Below are positions 1 to 6,339 of a stretch of 7,205 nucleotides of DNA, in pieces. Positions within the stretch are counted from its first letter, which is position 1; each line of letters begins with the position of its first letter. Source of the DNA: Burkholderiales bacterium (lineage in GTDB: Bacteria > Pseudomonadota > Gammaproteobacteria > Burkholderiales > Nitrosomonadaceae); contig JACKLU010000031.1 in the NCBI GenBank assembly GCA_024235735.1, forward strand, positions 1 through 7,205. The letters are read 5' to 3'. Below the pieces are notes generated by a model that made no database searches, had not been told where the DNA came from, and saw only the letters and a program-made list of their open reading frames with translations. Made by a program: the position numbers and the translations under genes.

Positions 1-120
1 CCGCACGCAACCGTGCGCCAGCCAGTCTCGGAAAAAAACACCGCCAATCCCGCGCTGCCGTCACGACTCGATCTGATACAAAACCATTCAACGCACCCAC
101 CGAATGCACAAACAGCTTAA
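1..120 (+). CDS. Possible 3' end of an unidentified upstream gene (partial)
   Basis: Frame 1 is open from the first base to a TAA at 118-120, giving 39 codons that begin PHATVRQPVSE and end in NAQTA. If real, this is the C-terminal tail of a gene starting left of the window, overlapping nadB by 17 bp in another frame. The peptide is rich in Pro, Ala, Asn and Thr and shows no motif I recognise. Frame 3 is also open across this stretch and runs further into nadB, so the open frame alone is weak evidence. The alternative is that bases 1-103 are simply the nadB leader. Confidence 0.25.
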   Translation, partial: PHATVRQPVSEKNTANPALPSRLDLIQNHSTHPPNAQTA

Positions 121-1708
121 CCAGCATTTTGACACGCTCATCATTGGCAGCGGACTTGCCGGCTTCACACTGGCGCTGAATCTTGATTCAACGAAACAGA
201 TCTGTATTGTCACCAAGCAAACGCTGAATGACAGCGCCAGCGGGTGGGCTCAAGGGGGTATTGCGGCAGCGCTGTCGCCGGAAGATTCTCCGGAAAAACA
301 TGTCCAGGATACACTGATTGCCGGTGCGGGTTTATGCCAGGAATCCACGGTGCGTTTTATCGCCGATCATGCCCGGGAGGCAATCCATTGGCTGATTGAC
401 CAAGGCGTCGAATTCACCCGTGATAACCGCAACGGCACAGGTTATCATTTGACCAAAGAAGGCGGACACAGTGTGCGCCGCATCATTCATAGCGGTGACG
501 CAACCGGCAATGCCGTTCAGCGCACTTTGATCGAAAAAGTGCGCAATGCGCCCAATATTCAGATTTTTGAGCAGCATATCGCCATTGATCTGATCACCAG
601 CGACAAGGCCCGCGATAATTCCGAGCAACAGAACAGACGCTGCCTCGGCGCTTATATTCTGAACAAAACAGATGGTTGCGTAAGAACATTCACGGCTCAG
701 CATACGGTTCTGGCGACAGGCGGCGCAAACAAGGTCTATCTCTATACCACCAACCCGGATACCGCCACCGGTGATGGCATCGCGATGGGCTGGCGTGCAG
801 GCTGCCGGGTCACCAATATGGAATTTATTCAATTTCATCCCACCTGCCTTTACCATCCGCACGCAAAATCCTTCCTCATCAGCGAAGCCGTTCGCGGCGA
901 AGGCGGTTTGTTGAGACTGTCCAATGGTGAATGTTTCATGGCCCGGCATGACAAGCGCGCCGAGCTCGCGCCACGCGACATCGTCGCGCGCGCAATCGAC
1001 TTTGAAATGAAAAAGCGCGGTCTTGATTGTGTTTACCTGGATATTTCACATAAACCCGCTGATTTTTTGCGACAGCATTTTCCGACCATTTATGCGCGTT
1101 GTCTGGAACTGGGCATCGATCTGACACAGGAACCCATACCGGTGGTACCCGCAGCACATTACACCTGCGGCGGCATTCAAACCGATCAATGCGGACGTAC
1201 CGATTTAAACAACCTGTACGCGATTGGAGAAACCGCGCACACAGGACTGCATGGCGCCAACCGTCTGGCCAGTAATTCCCTGCTCGAATGTCTGGTCATT
1301 GGCAGAGCAGCCGCGCAGGACATCAATCATCAGCCAGCCATCACTGCGCCGCAGATTCCGGACTGGGATGAAAGCCGTGTGACCGACGCTGATGAAGAAA
1401 TTGTCATTTCGCATAACTGGGACGAACTGCGCCGGTTTATGTGGAACTATGTCGGTATTGTCAGAACCACCAAGCGCCTGCAACGCGCACAGCGCAGAAT
1501 TGAATTGCTGCGCGAGGAAATCAACGAATACTACACCCACTTCAGGGTGAGCAGCGATCTGCTCGAATTGCGCAATCTGGTGGATACCGCGGATTTGATC
1601 GTTCGCAGCGCATTGTTGCGGCATGAAAGCCGCGGCCTGCACTTCAGCAAAGACTATCCTGATGCATCACATGAAACGGAAGACACTGTGCTGCAAAAAA
1701 ATTTGTAA
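104..1708 (+). CDS. nadB: L-aspartate oxidase NadB
   Basis: FAD-dependent cytoplasmic enzyme that oxidises L-aspartate to iminoaspartate, which NadA condenses with dihydroxyacetone phosphate to give quinolinate for NAD. At 534 residues it has the usual family length. The N-terminal dinucleotide-binding motif GSGLAG is at residues 15-20, followed by SGWAQGGIAAAL (46-57) and GGHSVRRIIHSGDATG (120-135), typical of the succinate dehydrogenase/fumarate reductase flavoprotein superfamily. Expected active-site residues are present: His245 in QFHPT, Glu261 in SEAVRGEGG, Arg291 in APRDIVARA and His352 in AAHYTCGG, each one position from the E. coli numbering as I recall it. GETAHTGLHGANRLASNSL (375-393) is the C-terminal FAD-contact region, and the helical C-terminal domain follows. 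An in-frame TGA lies at about 74-76, and ATG 104 is the first start after it. No clear Shine-Dalgarno precedes it. nadA and nadC are not in the window. Confidence 0.97.
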   Translation: MHKQLNQHFDTLIIGSGLAGFTLALNLDSTKQICIVTKQTLNDSASGWAQGGIAAALSPEDSPEKHVQDTLIAGAGLCQESTVRFIADHAREAIHWLIDQGVEFTRDNRNGTGYHLTKEGGHSVRRIIHSGDATGNAVQRTLIEKVRNAPNIQIFEQHIAIDLITSDKARDNSEQQNRRCLGAYILNKTDGCVRTFTAQHTVLATGGANKVYLYTTNPDTATGDGIAMGWRAGCRVTNMEFIQFHPTCLYHPHAKSFLISEAVRGEGGLLRLSNGECFMARHDKRAELAPRDIVARAIDFEMKKRGLDCVYLDISHKPADFLRQHFPTIYARCLELGIDLTQEPIPVVPAAHYTCGGIQTDQCGRTDLNNLYAIGETAHTGLHGANRLASNSLLECLVIGRAAAQDINHQPAITAPQIPDWDESRVTDADEEIVISHNWDELRRFMWNYVGIVRTTKRLQRAQRRIELLREEINEYYTHFRVSSDLLELRNLVDTADLIVRSALLRHESRGLHFSKDYPDASHETEDTVLQKNL

Positions 1709-1765
1709 CCGAAGCGCCTTCCAGGAAGCTGCCTGCAGTAAATCCGTCTATTTTCGGACAGTCTC
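1709..1765. other. Short convergent intergenic gap between nadB and the membrane-protein gene
   Basis: Two genes end tail to tail across 57 bp. The gap contains small overlapping inverted repeats (for example CTTCCAGGAAG, and GAAG-CGC-CTTC) but no stem of useful length followed directly by a T-run on either strand. I see no gene and no convincing intrinsic terminator here. Confidence 0.5.
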
Positions 1766-2335
1766 CTAGTCATCAATCAACAAATGACCAAAGAACGCAA
1801 AAATACCGATGGCGATTCCCGTAATGAACTGCGCATGCACGCCGTGCGAGAATTTCTTAAGCTCCGCGGGCGAATAGCGCCAGGTTAAAAACAATCCGAA
1901 CAATCCCTGCCAAATAACGAGTCCTAATAAAATCGGGAAAAACAGGATATGGCTGTAGCGTGAAAATCCCATCATGGCTATATGCAGCAGAATAACGGCA
2001 ACAGCCGCGATCCCGAAATAGATATGCGTTCGGTTCAACCAGGCCAGTAGATTGTTCAGCGCCGACGAACTGACCGGCGACACATAATCCGGCAGCAGGC
2101 GTTGCGCCAGCTTACCCTGACCCAGGGCGAGCTTGAGAAAAGTACGGAAATAGATAAACGACAGCAATCCCAGCCCAACCTTTCCGAAAAATTCACCCAC
2201 CTCAGTCAGCGCTGTTTCCCGCTCTTCCGGAATGGAATGCACCGCATACGCGTAAATGAAGTAAATCAGCGATATCACCGCGACAATTGCGGTATAAATC
2301 AGGATATTGCGGATGTTTTTTATTGATCGTCGCAT
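1766..2335 (-). CDS. Putative five-helix inner-membrane protein with several membrane histidines
   Basis: I do not recognise a named family. The 189-residue product has about five hydrophobic segments: roughly 11-31, 49-71, 104-124, 129-152 and 167-186. There is no cleavable signal. Histidines lie at 33, 104, 118, 129, 164, 167 and 184. His104 and His118 are 14 positions apart in what looks like one helix, a spacing seen in bis-heme ferric-reductase-like and NADPH-oxidase-type membrane domains. The second expected pair (167/184 or 164/184) does not match that spacing, so heme binding is only a possibility. ATG at 2335 has no good Shine-Dalgarno. The gene lies 69 bp downstream of the His/Met-rich exported protein on the same strand and may be cotranscribed with it. 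An alternative is a generic cytochrome b561-like or uncharacterised membrane protein. Confidence 0.75.
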   Translation of the reverse strand: MRRSIKNIRNILIYTAIVAVISLIYFIYAYAVHSIPEERETALTEVGEFFGKVGLGLLSFIYFRTFLKLALGQGKLAQRLLPDYVSPVSSSALNNLLAWLNRTHIYFGIAAVAVILLHIAMMGFSRYSHILFFPILLGLVIWQGLFGLFLTWRYSPAELKKFSHGVHAQFITGIAIGIFAFFGHLLIDD

Positions 2336-2404
2336 AAGTAGATATGTTGTTTAATAATGCAAAATGCCGACGCGAGATAAACTTTATTGCAGAAACACAA
2401 CAGA
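2336..2404 (-). other. Gap between the His/Met-rich gene and the membrane-protein gene
   Basis: AT-rich 69-bp gap. I see no strong promoter (no good -35/-10 pair) and no terminator, which fits cotranscription of the two minus-strand genes. TGTTG at 2345-2349 and CAACA at 2398-2402 could pair as a long-range inverted repeat, but five base pairs is too short to claim structure. Confidence 0.35.
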
Positions 2405-2881
2405 CTACTTGCTCTCCACCGCATAACCATACACCTTGACCACTTCCCACTTAAAATCGTGAATGGCCGCATCCTCCGCCGGCAGCGCCATGGAAAGCGC
2501 ACCTTTGGTTAATGGCGGCAGGTTCATTTTGATTTCATGAATTTTGGTTTCATGCGACATGGCATGCATATCACCCATCATATCCATGTGATGATGATCA
2601 TGAATCGGCTCCATGCTGACCACCAGCCGCGTAATCAAATGCATGCCGTCGCCATTGTATATGCTGCCACTGAAAATTCCCCAGCCGAAACCAGCGTCAA
2701 TCTTAAGCTGATCAATGGTGTCGCGCGGTAATTCGTACGAACAGGGCGCCATCGCATCTTCCTGCTGAACACACAACACATCCGCGGAAACCGTGCACGG
2801 TAGAACAAGCAACGCAATGACAGCGCACAGCGCGACATAACAGCGCCTGTTAAAATGTTTATGGAATTCAAGCATCATCAT
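2405..2881 (-). CDS. Small exported His/Met-rich protein, putative periplasmic metal-binding protein
   Basis: I recognise no named family. The start could be GTG 2884 or one of three following ATGs. I chose the first ATG (2881, 158 residues) because AAAAGG at 2896-2891 lies 9 nt upstream; GTG 2884 would be 6 nt away. Counting from GTG, residues 1-34 form a signal peptide (basic FHKHFNRR, a hydrophobic core, then a likely cleavage after VSA). The mature part has two cysteines (38 and 48), then strand-like segments around SGSIYNGDGMHLITRLVVSM and KIHEIKMNLPPL. Between these strands lies a His/Met cluster at about 91-116 containing HDHHHMDMMGDMHAM. Such clusters commonly bind copper or other soft metals. 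The layout suggests a small beta-sandwich with a metal-binding loop, which is inference. It is the first gene of the probable two-gene unit with the membrane protein downstream. Confidence 0.8.
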   Translation of the reverse strand: MMMLEFHKHFNRRCYVALCAVIALLVLPCTVSADVLCVQQEDAMAPCSYELPRDTIDQLKIDAGFGWGIFSGSIYNGDGMHLITRLVVSMEPIHDHHHMDMMGDMHAMSHETKIHEIKMNLPPLTKGALSMALPAEDAAIHDFKWEVVKVYGYAVESK

Positions 2882-2890
2882 CACGCAATA

Positions 2891-2896
2891 CCTTTT
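2891..2896 (-). promoter_or_regulatory. Ribosome binding site of the His/Met-rich protein gene
   Basis: The minus strand reads AAAAGG here, 9 nt before ATG 2881 and 6 nt before GTG 2884. It is the clearest Shine-Dalgarno in this part of the window and supports a start within the GTG-ATG-ATG-ATG run. Confidence 0.55.
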
Positions 2897-2909
2897 GATA
2901 AAAAGACAG

Positions 2910-2938
2910 ATTATAAATCGAATGCCGTCTTATCGCAT
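2910..2938 (-). promoter_or_regulatory. Candidate promoter for the His/Met-rich protein and membrane-protein genes
   Basis: A perfect TATAAT lies on the minus strand at 2915-2910. Transcription would start near 2903, giving a leader of about 20 nt that still holds the AAAAGG ribosome site. The -35 region (about 2933-2938, ATGCGA at 17-bp spacing) is a poor match to TTGACA, so this would be a weak or activator-dependent sigma-70-type promoter. Confidence 0.45.
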
Positions 2939-2942
2939 AAGA
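2928..2942. repeat. Perfect 15-bp inverted repeat, candidate operator
   Basis: The + strand reads TCTTATCGCATAAGA: two 6-bp arms (TCTTAT and ATAAGA) around CGC. It sits over the expected -35 region of the TATAAT element at 2915-2910, where a repressor or activator would act. As RNA it would be a weak AT-rich hairpin with no adjoining T-run, so a terminator for the pst operon is less likely. I cannot assign it to a known regulator. Confidence 0.45.
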
Positions 2943-2957
2943 TCGCGCACCATGATT

Positions 2958-3788
2958 TTATCCCCGGCTGCCATTCACATACGCGGCTGTCAGTTCATGG
3001 CGCGGCGATTCAAAAATCTGCTGACTGCGGCCAAATTCAACGAGCTGCCCGGCGCGTTCCCTGACCCAGAAGAATGCTGCGTAATTGGCAATGCGCCGGG
3101 CCTGCGCCAGATTATGCGTGACAATGACTATGGTATAGCGCCCTTGCAAGCGGCAGATCAGATCTTCCACGACACCCGAAGCCATCGGATCCAGCGCACT
3201 GCACGGTTCATCCATCAGCAGAATTTCAGGATTCAGCGCCAACGCGCGCGCAATGCACAGGCGCTGCTGCTGTCCGCCGGACAGGCTGAGCGCAGAAGCA
3301 TCCAGCCGGTCATGCACTTCATTCCACAGACCGACATCGCGCAACACCTGCTCGATAATCGCGGCAACTTCGTTTTTCCGGGTAACGCCATGCTCATTGA
3401 GCGGCAGTGAAAGATTACGCCGGATGGATAACGGAAAAGGAACCGGTTTCTGGAAAACCATGCCGATCCGGCGGCGCAGCGTCTGAACATCGCAATTCGG
3501 ATGACGTATATCCTGACCGCCGACCAGAATTTGCCCTGTCACATTGCACCTTGGAATCAGATCGGTCAAGCGGTTGATTGTTGATAGAAAGCTGGTTTTC
3601 CCGCAACCCGATGGCCCGATCAACGCGGTAATGCAACCCTGGTAAATATCGAGTGTAATCGTGTCCAGCGCGGTCTTGCCGTCATACTGCAATGACAGAT
3701 TTCTGACCTGAATCAGCGGATGCGGTACGCAGCACGCCGGCCCGGTTTCCAGCGGTCCGAGTGTAAAGGCATCATGATTGCCATTCAT
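2958..3788 (-). CDS. pstB: Phosphate ABC transporter ATP-binding protein PstB
   Basis: Cytoplasmic ATPase that powers phosphate import through PstC-PstA. The 276 residues carry a complete ABC domain: Walker A GPSGCGKT (58-65), Q-loop Gln113 in VFQKPVPFP, signature LSGGQQQR (169-176), Walker B ILLMDEP (189-195) followed by CSALDP, and the H-loop His225 in VTHN. The FQKPxPFP and DEPCSALDP forms are characteristic of PstB among ABC ATPases. About 25 residues precede the ABC domain, a modest N-terminal extension. Its ATG shares ATGA (3788-3785) with the pstA stop, so translation is probably coupled. It ends in TAA as the last gene of the apparent pst operon; no phoU follows. Confidence 0.96.
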   Translation of the reverse strand: MNGNHDAFTLGPLETGPACCVPHPLIQVRNLSLQYDGKTALDTITLDIYQGCITALIGPSGCGKTSFLSTINRLTDLIPRCNVTGQILVGGQDIRHPNCDVQTLRRRIGMVFQKPVPFPLSIRRNLSLPLNEHGVTRKNEVAAIIEQVLRDVGLWNEVHDRLDASALSLSGGQQQRLCIARALALNPEILLMDEPCSALDPMASGVVEDLICRLQGRYTIVIVTHNLAQARRIANYAAFFWVRERAGQLVEFGRSQQIFESPRHELTAAYVNGSRG

Positions 3789-4654
3789 GTGAGAATACGC
3801 CTGCGTTGTAGTCCATGTGCAAACATCATGGCCAGACTATTAATACCGAGCAACAGACTCACCAGCACCAGCGCAGCGGCATAGGCCGGCATGTCGCCAC
3901 CCGGCACATTCATCGACAAATCGAAAATGTGCAATGCCAGCGCACGGCCGGAGTCGAGCAGCGAGTCCGGCATGCGATCGACATAACCGCTGGTGAACAG
4001 CAACGCCGCTGTCTCAGCCAGCGCACGCCCGATACCGATCAGCAGTCCCGCGGCAAGTGCAGGCGCAGCCGCCGGAAATATCAGGTGAATCAACGCAGCC
4101 GTGCGCGTCATACCTAACGCGGCTGCCGACAACCGGTACGCATCGGGCACTGCTCGCATACCGGCTTCGGCGGTGCTGGTCAGAATCGGCAGCAGCATGC
4201 AGGCAAGCGTCAGTCCGCCGGACAGAATGGAAAATCCGAAACCCAGGTAAATACTGAAAAAAGCATTGCCGAATAACCCAAACACAATCGAAGGTACGCC
4301 CGCCAGCACATACAGACTGAAACGCACTATTCTGCCGAAGCGGCTGTCAATCGGCACAAATTCGGCCAGCAATACCGCTGTCGCCCAAGCCAGCGGGATT
4401 GCGGCAATCAGCGCGATCAACAGAATCAGCAAGGTGGATACCAAAATCGAAGCAATACCACCGGAACGCCCGGCATCGCGCGGCGATTCGGTCAAAAATG
4501 TCCAGGACAGATGCGCCATGCCGCCTTGCACGAGATCGGCCAGCAACCACACAAATACCGCGCTGACCAGCAATACCGCCAGATACATCAGGCCTTGCAG
4601 GGAAAAATCGCGAATTTTCTGTCTGACGGACACCGGTATGATGATTTCAGGCAT
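3785..4654 (-). CDS. pstA: Phosphate ABC transporter permease PstA
   Basis: Inner-membrane permease subunit that pairs with PstC to form the phosphate channel. The frame is open to TTG 4681 (298 residues), but I chose ATG 4654 (289 residues). It has the ribosome-site-like GAAAGG at 4667-4662, 7 nt upstream, and an 8-bp overlap with the pstC stop. Counting from TTG, hydrophobic segments lie at about 31-52, 77-107, 121-147, 153-169, 207-230 and 266-288. The cytoplasmic EAA-type loop that docks on PstB is seen in AALGMTRTAALIHLIFPAA (about 187-205) and continues to GIGRALAETAALL (216-228). AGVPSIVFGLFG (127-138) is the motif typical of PstA/PstC permeases. Confidence 0.95.
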   Translation of the reverse strand: MPEIIIPVSVRQKIRDFSLQGLMYLAVLLVSAVFVWLLADLVQGGMAHLSWTFLTESPRDAGRSGGIASILVSTLLILLIALIAAIPLAWATAVLLAEFVPIDSRFGRIVRFSLYVLAGVPSIVFGLFGNAFFSIYLGFGFSILSGGLTLACMLLPILTSTAEAGMRAVPDAYRLSAAALGMTRTAALIHLIFPAAAPALAAGLLIGIGRALAETAALLFTSGYVDRMPDSLLDSGRALALHIFDLSMNVPGGDMPAYAAALVLVSLLLGINSLAMMFAHGLQRRRILT

Positions 4655-5489
4655 GACGATGCCTTTCGAATAATCCGGCAAGCACCGACAACACCATCAC
4701 CAGCGCCATCAGCAACAATCCCGAGACAAACAGAACAGCGCGGTGATCGTCCATGGCATACGCCATTTCCAGTGCGATATTGGCGGCCAGCGTACGCACG
4801 GGATCGAAAATTGATTCAGGATATTGCACGACATTGCCCGCAACCATGAGCACCGCCATAGTTTCACCGAGTGCGCGCGCCGCAGCGAGAATAATTCCGG
4901 CGATAATACCGTTACGTGCGGCAGGCAGCGCAACGCCAACGATCATACCCCAACGGGACAACCCCAGCGCAGCGGCATTGCGCAACAGCGCATCCGGAAC
5001 AGCCACAAACGCGGTATAAGCTGTCAGCGTAATCATCGGCAGCACCATCAGCGTCAATACCAGTACGGCAGCCAGCAAGCTCGCGCCGGGAGGATGCCAT
5101 TCGTTGATCAAAGGCGCCAGCGTCGTCAGACCCCAGAAACCGAAAACGACCGACGGAATTCCGGCCAGCAATTCAATCAGCCGCTTATACACCGCCGCCA
5201 GACGCGGCGATGCAAAAAAGACAATGAACACGGCCGAAGCCAGCCCCAAAGGCACTGCCAGCATAAGCGCCCCGCTACTTGCCAGCAACGTGGCCAGCAG
5301 CATGGGCATCAAATGGTATGCGCCTTCCAGCGGATGCCACGCTGCATCGGTCACGAACCTTATCAGCGACAACCCGGTCAAGGCAGGCCAGGACTCGAAC
5401 AACAGAAACACCAGAATCAGCAGCATCACCAGCGCGGTCAACGTTGCACCGCCCCGCAAAACCCAGACCAGCAACCTGTCAGCCTGCAT
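4647..5489 (-). CDS. pstC: Phosphate ABC transporter permease PstC
   Basis: Second inner-membrane permease of the phosphate importer. The frame runs to TTG 5501 (284 residues); ATG 5489 (280 residues, starting MQADRLL) is preferred as a standard start. It overlaps the pstS end by 11 bp. Neither start has a strong Shine-Dalgarno, so translational coupling to pstS is likely. Counting from TTG, hydrophobic segments lie at about 11-35, 64-97, 109-131, 142-163, 196-222 and 256-277. LLAGIPSVVFGFWG (111-124) is the PstA/PstC signature. The EAA-type coupling loop is AAALGLSRWGMIVGVALPAA (176-195), followed by ILAAARALGETMAVLMVAG (204-222). It is somewhat shorter than E. coli PstC (about 319 residues). 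Confidence 0.95.
   Translation of the reverse strand: MQADRLLVWVLRGGATLTALVMLLILVFLLFESWPALTGLSLIRFVTDAAWHPLEGAYHLMPMLLATLLASSGALMLAVPLGLASAVFIVFFASPRLAAVYKRLIELLAGIPSVVFGFWGLTTLAPLINEWHPPGASLLAAVLVLTLMVLPMITLTAYTAFVAVPDALLRNAAALGLSRWGMIVGVALPAARNGIIAGIILAAARALGETMAVLMVAGNVVQYPESIFDPVRTLAANIALEMAYAMDDHRAVLFVSGLLLMALVMVLSVLAGLFERHRHA
4662..4667 (-). promoter_or_regulatory. Ribosome binding site deciding the pstA start
   Basis: The minus strand reads GAAAGG here, 7 nt before ATG 4654, inside the end of pstC. It supports ATG 4654 over the upstream TTG 4681. Confidence 0.5.
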
Positions 5490-6339
5490 CCGGCGGAACA
5501 AAATACTGCGCCTCGATCAGATCATGCACCTGCGCGGATTGCGCGAAGGTAATGAATCGCCGCGCCAGCCCCTGCGGTACACCGGCCGTGATCAGGTTGA
5601 GCGGGCGTGATAATGGGAAGTTTCCATTGCGCACATTGTCCACGGAAGCCGCGACACCCCCCAGCGCCAGCAGGCGCAGCGGAACACCGCGCCGGGATTC
5701 ATATTCCGCAGCGCCGATAGAGACGTAACCGATTGCATTACGATTACCGGTTACCGTTTTGATGCCCTGCGCGTTATCACCGATGATGACATGCGGCCGG
5801 ATGACGCTGTTTCTCAGTTGAAAATATTCCAGAAACAGCTCCAGCGTGGAACGCCCTTCCGCCTTGTTGACCACGGTAATCCGCGCATCGTCCCCGCCGA
5901 CAGCGCTCCAGCGCGTGATTCTACCCGTGAAGATATCGACGATCTGCCGTCTGCTGAGTGAAACCACCGGATTGCGCGCGTGCACAATCAGACCGATGCC
6001 ATCCAGCGCGATGGTATGCGCATGCAGATCCTCTTCACCCGGCTTCAGCGCGCGCGACACCATGCCAATATCCGCGACGCCTTTGCGTACATCGTTGATG
6101 CCGCGCGATGATCCGCCGGTCTGCACGTCGATGCGCACGCCGGGGAATTGCGCTTCAAACCGCCGCGCGATCTCATTGACCAGCGGCGCAACCGTGCTCG
6201 AACCGGTCAGCGTCAGCCGTTGCGCCGCGGCATGCGCGGTTGTCACTGAAAACACCAGCAATCCGGCGATAATCACACAAATGAACGTCCGATAAAACCG
6301 TAAATGACCATCCGCGCTGATGTGTAGGGACATTCTCAT
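5479..6339 (-). CDS. pstS: Phosphate ABC transporter substrate-binding protein PstS (short type)
   Basis: Periplasmic binding protein delivering phosphate to PstCA. At 286 residues it belongs to the shorter PstS group (E. coli PstS is about 346). An n-region of about 17 residues is followed by the hydrophobic core TFICVIIAGLLVFSV and a likely cleavage near AHA (residue 37). The fold signatures are LTGSSTVAPLV (44-54), QTGGSSRGI (73-81), ADIGMVSR (89-96), IFTGRITRWSAVGG (136-149) and GNRNAIGYVSIG (198-209). In the segment that usually supplies the anion-binding Arg and SGT, this protein has NKAEGRSTLELF (158-169), with Lys in place of Arg and RST in place of SGT. This may be a subgroup feature or alter ligand preference. 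ATG 6339 overlaps the upstream stop as ATGA; an in-frame ATG at 6333 is an alternative. Confidence 0.92.
   Translation of the reverse strand: MRMSLHISADGHLRFYRTFICVIIAGLLVFSVTTAHAAAQRLTLTGSSTVAPLVNEIARRFEAQFPGVRIDVQTGGSSRGINDVRKGVADIGMVSRALKPGEEDLHAHTIALDGIGLIVHARNPVVSLSRRQIVDIFTGRITRWSAVGGDDARITVVNKAEGRSTLELFLEYFQLRNSVIRPHVIIGDNAQGIKTVTGNRNAIGYVSIGAAEYESRRGVPLRLLALGGVAASVDNVRNGNFPLSRPLNLITAGVPQGLARRFITFAQSAQVHDLIEAQYFVPPDAG

Noticed and set aside
332..949. 205-codon minus-strand frame inside nadB
   Set aside because: It overlaps conserved FAD-binding and catalytic segments of nadB and has no recognisable motif; it is an antisense shadow.
1695..1740. Possible intrinsic terminator on the minus strand: short GAAG-GCG-CTTC hairpin followed by seven Ts inside the end of nadB
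   Set aside because: The stem is only four base pairs and the T-run begins about 9-10 nt after it, which is too weak and too far for a standard terminator.
2898..2910. CTGTCTTTTTATC on the minus strand as a Pho-box half site
   Set aside because: Only one partial CTGTC half is present, with no second repeat 11 bp away, so a Pho box cannot be supported.
2895..3410. 171-codon + strand frame antisense to pstB
   Set aside because: It is antisense to intact ABC ATPase motifs and shows no ribosome site or recognisable domain.
4824..5552. Long open frame of 242 codons on the + strand antisense to pstC and the end of pstS
   Set aside because: Its product is dominated by Gln, Arg and His with no domain pattern, as expected for the antisense of Ala/Leu-rich membrane genes. 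The minus-strand frames encode clear PstC and PstS.
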